Origin: Coriobacteriales bacterium
GTDB lineage: Bacteria; Actinomycetota; Coriobacteriia; Coriobacteriales; CADBOM01
Assembly (NCBI GenBank): GCA_017515355.1
Contig: JAFWGD010000033.1
Location: 1-8,349 of the forward strand
Length of the DNA: 8,349 bases
Direction: 5' to 3'
Shown here: positions 1 to 6,171 of the stretch, piece after piece
How the letters are laid out: every line of letters starts with the position of its first letter
How positions within the stretch are numbered: position 1 is the first letter of the stretch
Made by a program: the position numbers and the translations under genes
Notes under the pieces: model-generated
The model's input: only the letters and a program-made list of their open reading frames with translations
Databases searched by the model: none
What the model was told of the DNA's origin: nothing

Positions 1-695
1 CCGCCAGCCTCGTGGATGATCTTGCAGATCTCGGTGATGTTCGGATCGAAGAGACCGAGAGTGTTCGGGTTGGTGAGCATCAGTCCCGCGGTATCTGGCC
101 CGACGGCCTCCCTGAGGCCAGCGAGGTCGACTCCGCCCTCGGCGTTGGACACGACGTTGACGACCTCGAAGCCCGCCATGACGGAGCTTGCGGGGTTGGT
201 GCCGTGAGCCGAATCGGGAACGATGATCTTCGTCCTTGCGGTGTCTCCGCGCGAGAGATGGTACTCGCGGATGAGCAGCAGGCCGGTGTACTCGCCATGC
301 GCGCCAGCTGCGGGCTGGAGCGAGACGGCATCCATGCCGGTGATCTCTGCCAGAGCGCTGGAGAGCTCGCTCATCACCTGGAGGGCGCCCTGTGCGCTCT
401 CGACAGGCTGCAGCGGATGGATGTTGGCGAATCCGGGAAGCGCGGCGATGGTCTCGTTGACCTTCGGGCTGTACTTCATCGTGCAGGATCCGAGCGGATA
501 GAAGCCGTCGCACACGCCGAAGACCTCTTGGGCCAGCTCGTTGTAGTGCCTGTCGACCTCAACCTCTGGGATCTCGGGAAGCGCAGGTGCGCTCTGACGC
601 AGGAATGCGGCGTCGGGCATGACCTCGGGCACATCGGATGCTGGGAGGATCTGGGAAGACCTGCCCGGCTTCGAGATGTCGAATACGAGCTTCAT
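1..695 (-). CDS. gcvPB: Glycine dehydrogenase (decarboxylating) subunit 2, GcvPB (3' part missing at window edge)
   Basis: This is the second subunit of the split P protein, which binds pyridoxal phosphate, decarboxylates glycine and passes the aminomethyl group to lipoyl-GcvH in the cytoplasm. The first 231 codons are visible. They include the family hallmark GFYPLGSCTMKYSPKVNE near residues 64-81, EITGMDAVSLQPAAGAHGEY around residue 120, and the cofactor-domain segment DSAHGTNPASS near residue 165. The PLP-binding lysine (the LNLHKT motif in known P proteins) should lie some 40 residues beyond the window edge and cannot be checked. The ATG at 693-695 is chosen because it begins the typical MKLVFD N-terminus. 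It follows the gcvPA stop by one base and has AAGGAGG at 705-711, inside the end of gcvPA, 9 nt upstream. That layout predicts translational coupling with gcvPA, which fits a subunit pair needed in equal amounts. Identity is very secure. Confidence 0.96.
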   Translation of the reverse strand, partial: MKLVFDISKPGRSSQILPASDVPEVMPDAAFLRQSAPALPEIPEVEVDRHYNELAQEVFGVCDGFYPLGSCTMKYSPKVNETIAALPGFANIHPLQPVESAQGALQVMSELSSALAEITGMDAVSLQPAAGAHGEYTGLLLIREYHLSRGDTARTKIIVPDSAHGTNPASSVMAGFEVVNVVSNAEGGVDLAGLREAVGPDTAGLMLTNPNTLGLFDPNITEICKIIHEAG

Positions 696-696
696 C

Positions 697-2007
697 CTAC
701 ATCGCCTCCTTCACAGCCTCGACGAGGTAGTCGATCGAGCCCTTGGTGTTGAGCTCTGTGGTACACCAGAGCATCGATTCGCCAATTGGAAGTCCTGCGA
801 GGATGCCCTTTTCGGCGAGCTTGGCCTCGAGCTCCTTGGGGTCGCATGGGCACTTGATAAGCACTTCGTTGAAGAAGGGCTGATCGTAGGCGAGCTCGAA
901 GCCGTCGATGGCGCAGAGCTGCTCGGCAAGGTAATGCGCCTTGGAGTAGCTCAGCTTGGCAGCCTGCTCGATGCCCTGCGGGCCCATGGCGGCCATGTAG
1001 ACCGATGCGGTGAGCGCGCAGAGGGCCTCGTTGCTGCAGATGTTGGAGGAGGCCTTCTCTCGCCTGATGTGCTGTTCGCGCGCCTGGAGCGTGAGCACGT
1101 AAGCGCTGTTGCCATCGTGGTCGGTGGTCAGGCCGACGATGCGGCCGGGGAGCTTGCGCATGCACGCGCTGGTGCAGGTCATGATGCCCAGATAGGGCCC
1201 GCCGAACGCCATGGGCATTCCGAGCGGTTGGCCCTCGGCGACGCAGATGTCGGCGCCGAGCTCGCCTGGGGTCGCGAGGATTCCGAGCGAGATCGGGTTG
1301 ACCGACATGATCGCCTTGGCCTTGACGGCGTGGGCAGCGTCAATCAGAGGCTTGACGTCCTCGAGGATTCCGAAGTAGTTCGGCTGCTGGATGATCGCGC
1401 AGGATGCGCCGTTGCCGAGCGCGGCAGCGAAGGCCTCGGCATCGGTGACGCCGCCGACGGCGGGCACGACGGTGACCTCGACGCTGCGGCTGGCGCAGTA
1501 GGTCTTGACGGTCTCGATGGTGTCGGGGTTGACGGTCTCCGAGATGACGACGCCGGAGCGCTTGCGCTCCTCGCACATGAAGACAGCCTCGGCGGCTGCG
1601 GTTGCGCCATCGTAGACGGAGGCGTTGGAGGCATCCATGCCGGTGAGCTCGCAAACCATCGACTGGTACTCGAAGATCGACTGCAGGACGCCCTGGCTGA
1701 TCTCGGCCTGATAGGGAGTGTATGCGGTGACGAACTTCTCGTTGGAGGTGACGGCCTTCACGACCTGCGGGATGTAGTGGTTGTAGGAGCCGGCACCACG
1801 GAAGACCATGTGGAACACGGTGTTCTTCGCGGCGATGTGCGCCATCTCCCCAAGAACCTCCATCTCGGTCATCCCGGCGGGGAGATCGAGCGTGACGGAG
1901 TTGGCTCCTCCGGGAACGTCGCGATACAGATCATCGTATGAGCTGCATCCTATCGCCTCGAGCATCTCTTGGCGCTCAGCGGCGGTTGAGGGTAGGTAGT
2001 TTGCCAT
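697..2007 (-). CDS. gcvPA: Glycine dehydrogenase (decarboxylating) subunit 1, GcvPA
   Basis: This is the N-terminal-type subunit of the two-part P protein; it pairs with GcvPB to form the glycine decarboxylase active site. The 436 residues match the usual length of about 440-450. Family motifs appear in order: the YLPSTAAERQEMLEAIG start (4-20), GAGSYNHYIP (71-80), YTPYQAEISQGVLQ (96-109), LTGMDASNASVYDGATA (121-137), QPNYFGILED (208-217) and GADICVAEGQPLGMPMAFGG (251-270). There is no truncation or frameshift. The ATG at 2005-2007 yields the conserved N-terminus directly. The gene starts 12 nt after the gcvH stop, with a weak AGGTG ribosome site inside that junction, and ends TAG one base before gcvPB. 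Splitting P into two genes is typical of Gram-positives, archaea and Thermus, whereas proteobacteria and eukaryotes use one fused chain. The opposite strand carries a long open frame that mirrors this gene and is not considered coding. Confidence 0.97.
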   Translation of the reverse strand: MANYLPSTAAERQEMLEAIGCSSYDDLYRDVPGGANSVTLDLPAGMTEMEVLGEMAHIAAKNTVFHMVFRGAGSYNHYIPQVVKAVTSNEKFVTAYTPYQAEISQGVLQSIFEYQSMVCELTGMDASNASVYDGATAAAEAVFMCEERKRSGVVISETVNPDTIETVKTYCASRSVEVTVVPAVGGVTDAEAFAAALGNGASCAIIQQPNYFGILEDVKPLIDAAHAVKAKAIMSVNPISLGILATPGELGADICVAEGQPLGMPMAFGGPYLGIMTCTSACMRKLPGRIVGLTTDHDGNSAYVLTLQAREQHIRREKASSNICSNEALCALTASVYMAAMGPQGIEQAAKLSYSKAHYLAEQLCAIDGFELAYDQPFFNEVLIKCPCDPKELEAKLAEKGILAGLPIGESMLWCTTELNTKGSIDYLVEAVKEAM

Positions 2008-2019
2008 CTAAGCGAACAC

Positions 2020-2394
2020 CTACTCAGCTTCGCAGAGCGCGAGATATGCAGCTGCATCCAGAAGGTCGTCGGCGAGCTCGGCCGAGGAGACCTCGATCAA
2101 CCATGCGCCATAGGGATCCTGGTTGATGAGCTCGGGAGCGTCGAAAAGCTCCTCGTTGATCGCGGAGATCTCGCCGGTGACGGGCGAATAGATCTCGGAG
2201 ACGGCCTTGACCGACTCGGTGTCGGCGAATGCCTCGCCAGCTTCGACTGCATCTCCAACCTCGGGGAGATTGACGAAAACGAGGTCGCCGAGCTGATCCT
2301 GCGCGTAATCGGTGAGGCCGACCTTGGCGACGTCGCCATCGATCGATGCCCACTCGTGGGTCTTCGTGTACTTGAGATTCTCAGGTGCCTGCAT
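2020..2394 (-). CDS. gcvH: Glycine cleavage system H protein (lipoyl carrier)
   Basis: GcvH is the small lipoylated shuttle that carries the aminomethyl intermediate from the P protein to the T protein and is then reoxidised by the L protein. The 124-residue product has the normal size and fold signature: KYTKTHEWASIDGDVAKVGL (8-27), DQLGDLVFVNLPEVGD (33-48), and the lipoylation site ESVKAVSEIYSPVTGEI (60-76), with Lys63 as the modified residue. The ATG at 2392-2394 is preferred because it gives the standard N-terminus and has AAAGGA about 6 nt upstream. The same frame stays open for a further 471 nt into gcvT, but that extension encodes nothing H-like. The gene lies 35 nt downstream of gcvT and 12 nt upstream of gcvPA, so it is cotranscribed. 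No lipoate ligase or lipoyl synthase is visible in the window. Confidence 0.97.
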   Translation of the reverse strand: MQAPENLKYTKTHEWASIDGDVAKVGLTDYAQDQLGDLVFVNLPEVGDAVEAGEAFADTESVKAVSEIYSPVTGEISAINEELFDAPELINQDPYGAWLIEVSSAELADDLLDAAAYLALCEAE

Positions 2395-2429
2395 GATGAT
2401 TCCTTTCGATAGTCGCTTGCTTTCGTGGC

Positions 2430-3545
2430 TTATTTCCTGTTGCTGGTGGTTGCGCGGGTCTGGTAGAACGGAAGCGGGATGACCTCCATCGGGACCATGC
2501 GTCCGCGAACCTCGACCTCTACCTCGTCGCCAACCGCAACCTCGCCCTTGTCGACGAGAGCCATGGCGCATGCCTTCTTGAGATAGGGCATGTAGGTTCC
2601 AGAGGTGGTTGCACCGATCTCCTTGCCGTCCTTGTAGACGTGCATGTGCTCGCGGACGATGCCGCGGCCCTTGACCACGAGGCCGATGCGCTCGCGTGCG
2701 CATGGAGAGGCTTCGATGCCCTCCTTGCCGATGAACTCGTCCTTGCCGAGCTTGACGAAGAATCCGAGGCCTGCCTCGACCGGGTTGATAGTGGCATCCA
2801 TCTCCTGGCCGTAGAGGGGCATCGCAGCCTCGAGGCGCAGGGTGTCGCGCGCGCCGAGTCCACACGGGATAAGGCCCTCGTCCTTGCCAGCCTCGAGCAG
2901 CGCCTCGTACAGCGGAACCGCCGCCTCCTCGCTGCAGTAGATCTCGAAGCCGTCCTCGCCGGTGTAGCCGGTGCGGGAGAGGATGACGTCGAAGCCAGCG
3001 ACGTTGACGCTCGGCTTGAAGGTGTAGTTCTTCACGGGGAACTCGGACTGATCAGCGACCTTGGCGAGAATCTGCTCGGCGAGCGGGCCCTGGAGCGCGA
3101 TCTGGGTGATCGAGTCGGAGATGTCCTCCATGACGACGTCGGCGCCCTCGGGGATGTTCTCGGACATCCACTTTACGTCCTTCTCGCGGTTGGCGGCGTT
3201 GACCACCACAAGGTAGTCGCCCTCGCCATAGCGGTAGGTCAGGGTGTCATCGACGCAGCCGCCATCCGGATAGCACATCGGGGAATAGCGGCAACGTCCG
3301 TCAGGCATACCGCTCATGTCGTTCGCCAGAAGATGGTTGAGTGTCTTGAGGGCATCTGGACCCTTGAAGGTGACCTCGCCCATGTGCGAGACGTCGAAGA
3401 TTCCGCATGCGGTGCGGACCGCCATATGCTCCTTGATAACTCCCTGTCCCTCATACTCGACAGGAAGCGAATACCCGGCAAAGGGAACCATCTTCCCGCC
3501 ATGCGCGATGTGCGCATCGTATAGCGGCGTCTTCTTCTCGTCCAT
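2430..3545 (-). CDS. gcvT: Glycine cleavage system aminomethyltransferase (T protein)
   Basis: GcvT releases ammonia from aminomethyl-lipoyl-GcvH and passes the one-carbon unit to tetrahydrofolate, giving 5,10-methylene-THF. The 371-residue protein is full length and covers the folate-binding GCV_T domain and the C-terminal barrel. Visible signatures are the start TPLYDAHIAHGGKMVPFAGY (6-25), GIFDVSHMGE (48-57), the acidic active-site region DGGCVDDTL (94-102, Asp99/Asp100), RTGYTGEDGFEIY (191-203), GLGARDTLRLEAAMPLYGQE (229-248) and NPVEAGLGFFVK (254-265). Conservation of the TGYTGE and ARDTLRLEA motifs argues for a true T protein rather than a YgfZ or dimethylglycine dehydrogenase relative. 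The ATG at 3543-3545 has GGAGG 5 nt upstream. It is the first gene of the gcvT-H-PA-PB operon, with the only plausible promoter just upstream at 3570-3597. Cysteine is rather frequent (CGIF, RCRYSPMCYPDGGC), which would suit an anaerobe but proves nothing. Confidence 0.97.
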   Translation of the reverse strand: MDEKKTPLYDAHIAHGGKMVPFAGYSLPVEYEGQGVIKEHMAVRTACGIFDVSHMGEVTFKGPDALKTLNHLLANDMSGMPDGRCRYSPMCYPDGGCVDDTLTYRYGEGDYLVVVNAANREKDVKWMSENIPEGADVVMEDISDSITQIALQGPLAEQILAKVADQSEFPVKNYTFKPSVNVAGFDVILSRTGYTGEDGFEIYCSEEAAVPLYEALLEAGKDEGLIPCGLGARDTLRLEAAMPLYGQEMDATINPVEAGLGFFVKLGKDEFIGKEGIEASPCARERIGLVVKGRGIVREHMHVYKDGKEIGATTSGTYMPYLKKACAMALVDKGEVAVGDEVEVEVRGRMVPMEVIPLPFYQTRATTSNRK

Positions 3546-3569
3546 AAGACCTCCAAACTCGCTGATGCT

Positions 3570-3597
3570 TTCATATTCGGTTGATCACATTCGTCAA
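3570..3597 (-). promoter_or_regulatory. Candidate sigma70-type promoter of the gcvT-H-PA-PB operon
   Basis: On the minus strand TTGACG (3597-3592, 5/6 match to the -35 consensus) is followed after 16 nt by TATGAA (3575-3570, 4/6 match to the -10). The start of transcription would fall near 3563-3566. That leaves a leader of roughly 20 nt with the ribosome site GGAGG at 3554-3550. The leader would be too short for a riboswitch. The assignment is by consensus only; a second promoter further upstream is possible. Confidence 0.45.
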
Positions 3598-3598
3598 C
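3580..3598. promoter_or_regulatory. Inverted repeat overlapping the gcvT -35 box (possible operator)
   Basis: The sequence GTTGA-N9-TCAAC forms a 19-bp dyad with perfect 5-bp arms. It covers the -35 hexamer and half of the spacer of the proposed gcvT promoter. Its centre-to-arm geometry suits a dimeric repressor, and binding there would block RNA polymerase. The arms are short, so chance is a real alternative. Confidence 0.3.
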
Positions 3599-3743
3599 AT
3601 GTGAGTCGATTGATTTTAGCGCAATGAAGTGAGCCGAAAAGCGGGATGGCGTTACGATTTGATGAACAAACATATGTAAAACGCAATCGGAAATCAGCCC
3701 CCTTTCAATGCAAGATTGATGAATAAATGCATAGGAATCGCGT

Positions 3744-3780
3744 GCGGCTGAGTCCTTCCCGGCACTTGCTTGCAAGCCGC
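3744..3780. repeat. GC-rich dyad in the divergent intergenic region
   Basis: GCGGCT (3744-3749) and AGCCGC (3775-3780) are perfect inverted arms around a 25-nt loop. A second 10-bp palindrome, GCTTGCAAGC (3768-3777), overlaps the right arm. The element sits between the two proposed divergent promoters, so under that model it is not transcribed from either. It could be a protein-binding site, or part of an RNA read from an undetected upstream promoter. It matches no riboswitch consensus I know, and no T-run follows that would make it a terminator. Confidence 0.25.
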
Positions 3781-3785
3781 CATCC

Positions 3786-3814
3786 TTCACAGCGCTAGGG
3801 CCGCATGCGATAAT
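3786..3814 (+). promoter_or_regulatory. Candidate sigma70-type promoter of the short-chain dehydrogenase gene
   Basis: TTCACA (3786-3791, 5/6) and GATAAT (3809-3814, 5/6) are separated by exactly 17 nt, the optimal spacing. The predicted start is near 3821, giving a leader of about 20 nt. A short inverted repeat, TCGTC-N6-GACGA (3814-3829), straddles the predicted start and could be an operator or a small leader hairpin. This is the best promoter match in the window. Confidence 0.5.
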
Positions 3815-3840
3815 CGTCTGAACGGACGAAAGGCGCCAAG

Positions 3841-4608
3841 ATGAAAATCGCACTCATTACCGGAGCCTCCAGTGGGCTCGGCAGGGACTATGCCCTCGCG
3901 GCGGACAGGGATGGAATCTACGACGAGATCTGGGTGGTTGCGCGCAGGTTGGAGCGGTTGCAGGAGCTGGAGCTGGACTGCAGGACACCTGTGCGGCCAT
4001 TTGCGCTCGACCTCACCGAAAGGTCGGCGATCGCCGTGCTCTACGGGGCTCTCGAAGCGGCGGATTGCGAGGTCGGGATGCTCGTCAACGCCGCTGGATT
4101 CGCAAAATTCGGAAACTGCGACGATCTCACGCTAGAGGAGGTCGACTCGATGATCGAGCTGAACTGCCGCGCGCTCGTCGACCTCACGCAGGTCTGCCTG
4201 AAGCGCATGGGGCGCGGCGGACGCATCATCCAAGTTGCATCCAGCGCCTCGTTCATACCCATGCCCGGCCTGAACGTCTATGCCGCCTCCAAGGCGTTCG
4301 TTCGCAGCTACACGCGCGCCCTTCGCTTCGAGCTGCGCGGACGCGGCATCCACACCACCGCGGTCTGCCCCGTGTGGATCAAGACCGAGTTCGTCCAGGT
4401 GGCACGCGATACCGCCAATGGCCAGACCGTCAAGCACACGTGGCCGCAGCTCTCCTCCAAACACGTCGTGCGCTGGTCGCGACTTATAAACCGCATAAAC
4501 TACCCCATCGCGACATGTTGCGTCACCGGAGCGCTGATGCGCATCATATCGAAAGTGATTCCGGATTCCCTGATGATGTGGATGTGGGAGGGTCTCAGGC
4601 GGGTCTGA
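3841..4608 (+). CDS. Classical short-chain dehydrogenase/reductase, substrate unknown
   Basis: This is a 255-residue NAD(P)-dependent oxidoreductase of the classical SDR family. Residues seen: the Rossmann glycine motif TGASSGLG (7-14), DLT near 57-59 for adenine contact, NAAG (83-86), the structural Asn108, and the catalytic set Ser134, Tyr147 and Lys151 in YAASK. The catalytic tetrad is therefore intact. Basic residues after the second strand (ARRLERL, 34-40) favour NADP(H) over NAD(H); this is inference. The C-terminal region (about 219-247) is hydrophobic, ending in IPDSLMMWMW before a basic tail, and may bind membrane or a lipid-like substrate. The ATG at 3841 is set by the MKIALITGAS N-terminus, with AAAGG 8 nt upstream. 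It is monocistronic, divergent from the gcv operon and convergent with the next gene. The SDR fold alone does not reveal the substrate, and neighbours give no clue. Confidence 0.92.
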   Translation: MKIALITGASSGLGRDYALAADRDGIYDEIWVVARRLERLQELELDCRTPVRPFALDLTERSAIAVLYGALEAADCEVGMLVNAAGFAKFGNCDDLTLEEVDSMIELNCRALVDLTQVCLKRMGRGGRIIQVASSASFIPMPGLNVYAASKAFVRSYTRALRFELRGRGIHTTAVCPVWIKTEFVQVARDTANGQTVKHTWPQLSSKHVVRWSRLINRINYPIATCCVTGALMRIISKVIPDSLMMWMWEGLRRV

Positions 4609-4616
4609 GGCGGCCA

Positions 4617-6029
4617 TCAACCCTTGGATATCCTATAGGCTTGCTTGGGGCTCTTCGGCGCTCCGATGCGTTCGATAGCGCCATCCTCGACCAGCCGTTT
4701 GAGCTGGTAGTTCAGCGTCGAGCGCTTGATGCCGGTAGCCTCTGCTATCTCCATGGCGCTAGCCTCCCCCGCTCTCTCCAGGAAACCGACAATCGGATTG
4801 CTGTCAAGCTCCACAGCGCTTGATTCCGTGCGCCTGTAGATCGTCAGCTTGAACATCGAGAGCGTATCCTGCGCCCGCGGCGGTTGCATTCCCGTGCGCG
4901 CGAGCTCGGACTCGATGATCTGGTAGCCCGTACCCCTGCTGGCGGAGACGAATCCATCGCCGAAGGGGGTTCCTTCGAGGATGTTTGCAAGGAACTGGTT
5001 TCTCGACGCGACGTAGCCGATTTCGCCGAGAACGTCGACCGCAACGCTTCCGTAAAGCCCGCCTGGGGTGAGCACCTCGAGGCGGTCGTCGTGGAGGTTG
5101 ACCTGAACCTGGGCGGCGCGCGCAAGCGGCGAGTAGTCGCGATGCATCAAAGCGTTGACGAGCGCCTCGCGCACCGCTGCTGGCGGATATTCGGAGCCAG
5201 ATTCCGCTGCAGCGACGGCTGCTATCGCGTCCTCGAGCATGGCTGGCACCGAACCGACGATGTTCCGCGCCTTCACGAGCTCCTCGTGCCCGGAGATGAC
5301 GGAGTAGACCGCGAAGGAGACGCTGAGGTTGGGAAAGAAATGCTGCGGGTACCTGCCAAGGGCAACTAAGCCGGCGATGGTGGGGCGCGCCACCCCTTGC
5401 GGATCGCGCGCGAGAATGCGCAGATCGAAGAGGATCTTCTCGTCAGGGAGATCTGCGAATACGCGCGGATGCTCCTTGCGCTGATGCTCGAGCATCCCGG
5501 CAACCAACTCCCTGTCGAGGTCGCCTTGCGTTGCCCCCTCGACCATCTCGATGTCGTACGTGGGCTGAGATTTGTTCTCGAGCAGCCTATCGACCTCGTA
5601 GATGCTCAGGTGGTGGTCTCCATCGGAGACGCGGATGAACGAGCCCTTGTACATCCCCTGCGCCTTCGCGTAGCAGGGCTTATCGCGCGGTGGAAGCCCG
5701 GGTATCCAAGCGGCCAGTATCTCCTTCCCCTCGAACTCGATCACATCGGTCTCTGGGCGCACGGGCGGCTCCATCTTGTTGGCGCATGCGTCGGCGAAGG
5801 CGTCGGAGACCTTCTTGATGTTGAAGTTCTCGACGGGCTTGAATCCGTTCTGCTCCGAGAGGCCGAGCAGAATCAGCCCGCCGGAGCCATTCGAGAACGC
5901 GGAGATGGTATCGGTGATAGTGGCGGGAAGCTTCTCCGTAGCCTCTTTGGCCTCGACTAGCTGCTTGTCCGTGCCCGCCTTGCGCATGTTGAGGATCTGC
6001 AGACGGACTTCCTTCGGGGTGATGATCAT
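4617..6029 (-). CDS. AlbA_2 / HATPase_c_4 / winged-helix regulator-like protein
   Basis: This 470-residue protein has the common three-part layout of AlbA_2 (divergent AAA_4, Schlafen-type) putative transcriptional regulators. The N-terminal AlbA_2 region (about 21-145) shows LVEAKEATEKLPATITDTIS followed by FSNGSGGLILLGLSE (45-59). A GHKL-like HATPase_c_4 domain (about 282-380) shows AAVREALVNALMHRDYS (284-300), DRLEVLTPGGLYG (315-327), SRNQFLANILEGTPFGDG (342-359) and GTGYQIIES (366-374). The C-terminal 60 residues form a winged helix (MEIAEATGIKRSTLNYQLKR, 426-445) with a basic end. The family probably binds DNA and perhaps nucleotide, but target and ligand are mostly unknown. The canonical E-F-K of AlbA_2 reads E-A-K here. 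The ATG at 6027-6029 has GGAG about 4 nt upstream. The gene stands alone behind an AT-rich control region with repeated boxes, so autoregulation is plausible. Its stop lies 8 nt from the convergent dehydrogenase stop. Confidence 0.88.
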   Translation of the reverse strand: MIITPKEVRLQILNMRKAGTDKQLVEAKEATEKLPATITDTISAFSNGSGGLILLGLSEQNGFKPVENFNIKKVSDAFADACANKMEPPVRPETDVIEFEGKEILAAWIPGLPPRDKPCYAKAQGMYKGSFIRVSDGDHHLSIYEVDRLLENKSQPTYDIEMVEGATQGDLDRELVAGMLEHQRKEHPRVFADLPDEKILFDLRILARDPQGVARPTIAGLVALGRYPQHFFPNLSVSFAVYSVISGHEELVKARNIVGSVPAMLEDAIAAVAAAESGSEYPPAAVREALVNALMHRDYSPLARAAQVQVNLHDDRLEVLTPGGLYGSVAVDVLGEIGYVASRNQFLANILEGTPFGDGFVSASRGTGYQIIESELARTGMQPPRAQDTLSMFKLTIYRRTESSAVELDSNPIVGFLERAGEASAMEIAEATGIKRSTLNYQLKRLVEDGAIERIGAPKSPKQAYRISKG

Positions 6030-6057
6030 GGCACTCCAATCCGTAGCCTATGGCTTC

Positions 6058-6086
6058 AGATTAGACCTTTGGGAGCATCTTTTCAA
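6058..6086 (-). promoter_or_regulatory. Candidate promoter of the AlbA_2 regulator gene
   Basis: On the minus strand TTGAAA (6086-6081, 5/6) is followed after 17 nt by TAATCT (6063-6058), which keeps the key TA...T positions of the -10 box but only 3/6 overall. The start would be near 6051 and the leader about 22 nt, the same layout as the two other promoters proposed in this window. The -35 hexamer lies inside the first of the repeated boxes described for 6080-6171. Confidence 0.35.
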
Positions 6087-6171
6087 TGTTCTTATCAATA
6101 GTTTTGCTTAACTTTTCAAATTATTCAGAGTATTTGCAATGTTTAACATTAATTTGACAAGTCTTTGCAAT
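6080..6171 (-). repeat. Helically phased WTTGNWAA boxes in an AT-rich control region
   Basis: Read on the minus strand, five related 8-mers occur: ATTGAAAA (6087-6080), ATTGATAA (6099-6092), TTTGAAAA (6120-6113), ATTGCAAA (6140-6133) and ATTGCAAA (6171-6164). Successive boxes are 12, 21, 20 and 31 nt apart, close to 1, 2, 2 and 3 helical turns. Boxes one and four share the longer context AACATTGMAAA. Because all lie on one DNA face upstream of and over the regulator promoter, they look like an operator array, possibly for the regulator itself. The segment is very AT-rich compared with its neighbours, so some matches are expected by chance. Confidence 0.4.
6138..6150. promoter_or_regulatory. 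Perfect 13-bp palindrome AATGTTTAACATT
   Basis: Six-base arms surround a single central base, so this reads as a protein-binding dyad rather than an RNA hairpin. It overlaps the fourth phased box and touches the stop codon of the four-helix membrane protein gene (6149-6151). No T-run follows, so it is not a convincing terminator for the envelope cluster that ends here. Confidence 0.3.

Noticed and set aside
619..1941. A 440-codon plus-strand open frame opposite gcvPA
   Set aside because: Its product is a low-complexity Asp/Gly/Val/Leu-rich sequence with no recognisable domain and mirrors a perfectly conserved gcvPA. It is an artefact of strong third-position GC bias. The same applies to plus-strand frames at 12-752, 2640-3524, 4884-5369, 5397-5960, 6182-6766 and 6699-7433.
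2395..2865. N-terminal extension of gcvH overlapping gcvT
   Set aside because: The frame is open but its translation is Arg/Gly/His-rich, unlike any H protein. The 124-residue form starts with the family N-terminus and has its own ribosome site.
3546..3840. Possible glycine, THF or cobalamin riboswitch ahead of gcvT
   Set aside because: Both strands were read for the conserved aptamer segments and none were found. The GGGAAGGACTCAGCCGC stretch on the minus strand only vaguely recalls cobalamin elements and lacks the rest of the core.
3314..3853. A 179-codon minus-strand frame spanning the intergenic region and the start of gcvT
   Set aside because: It has no ribosome site or recognisable domain and continues out of frame into conserved gcvT. 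Chance opening is sufficient.
4594..4609. CTCAG-N6-CTGAG hairpin at the end of the dehydrogenase gene as a terminator
   Set aside because: The stem is only 5 bp, lies mostly within coding sequence, and no T-run follows on either strand.
4065..4823. A 252-codon plus-strand frame overlapping the dehydrogenase and the end of the regulator
   Set aside because: The product is Arg/His-rich and conflicts with two well-conserved genes in other frames.
4617..6029. Schlafen/AlbA_2 protein as a phage-defence gene
   Set aside because: No nuclease, toxin, methylase or other defence partner is adjacent. The HATPase_c_4 plus winged-helix layout is that of a regulator-like protein, not a known defence effector.
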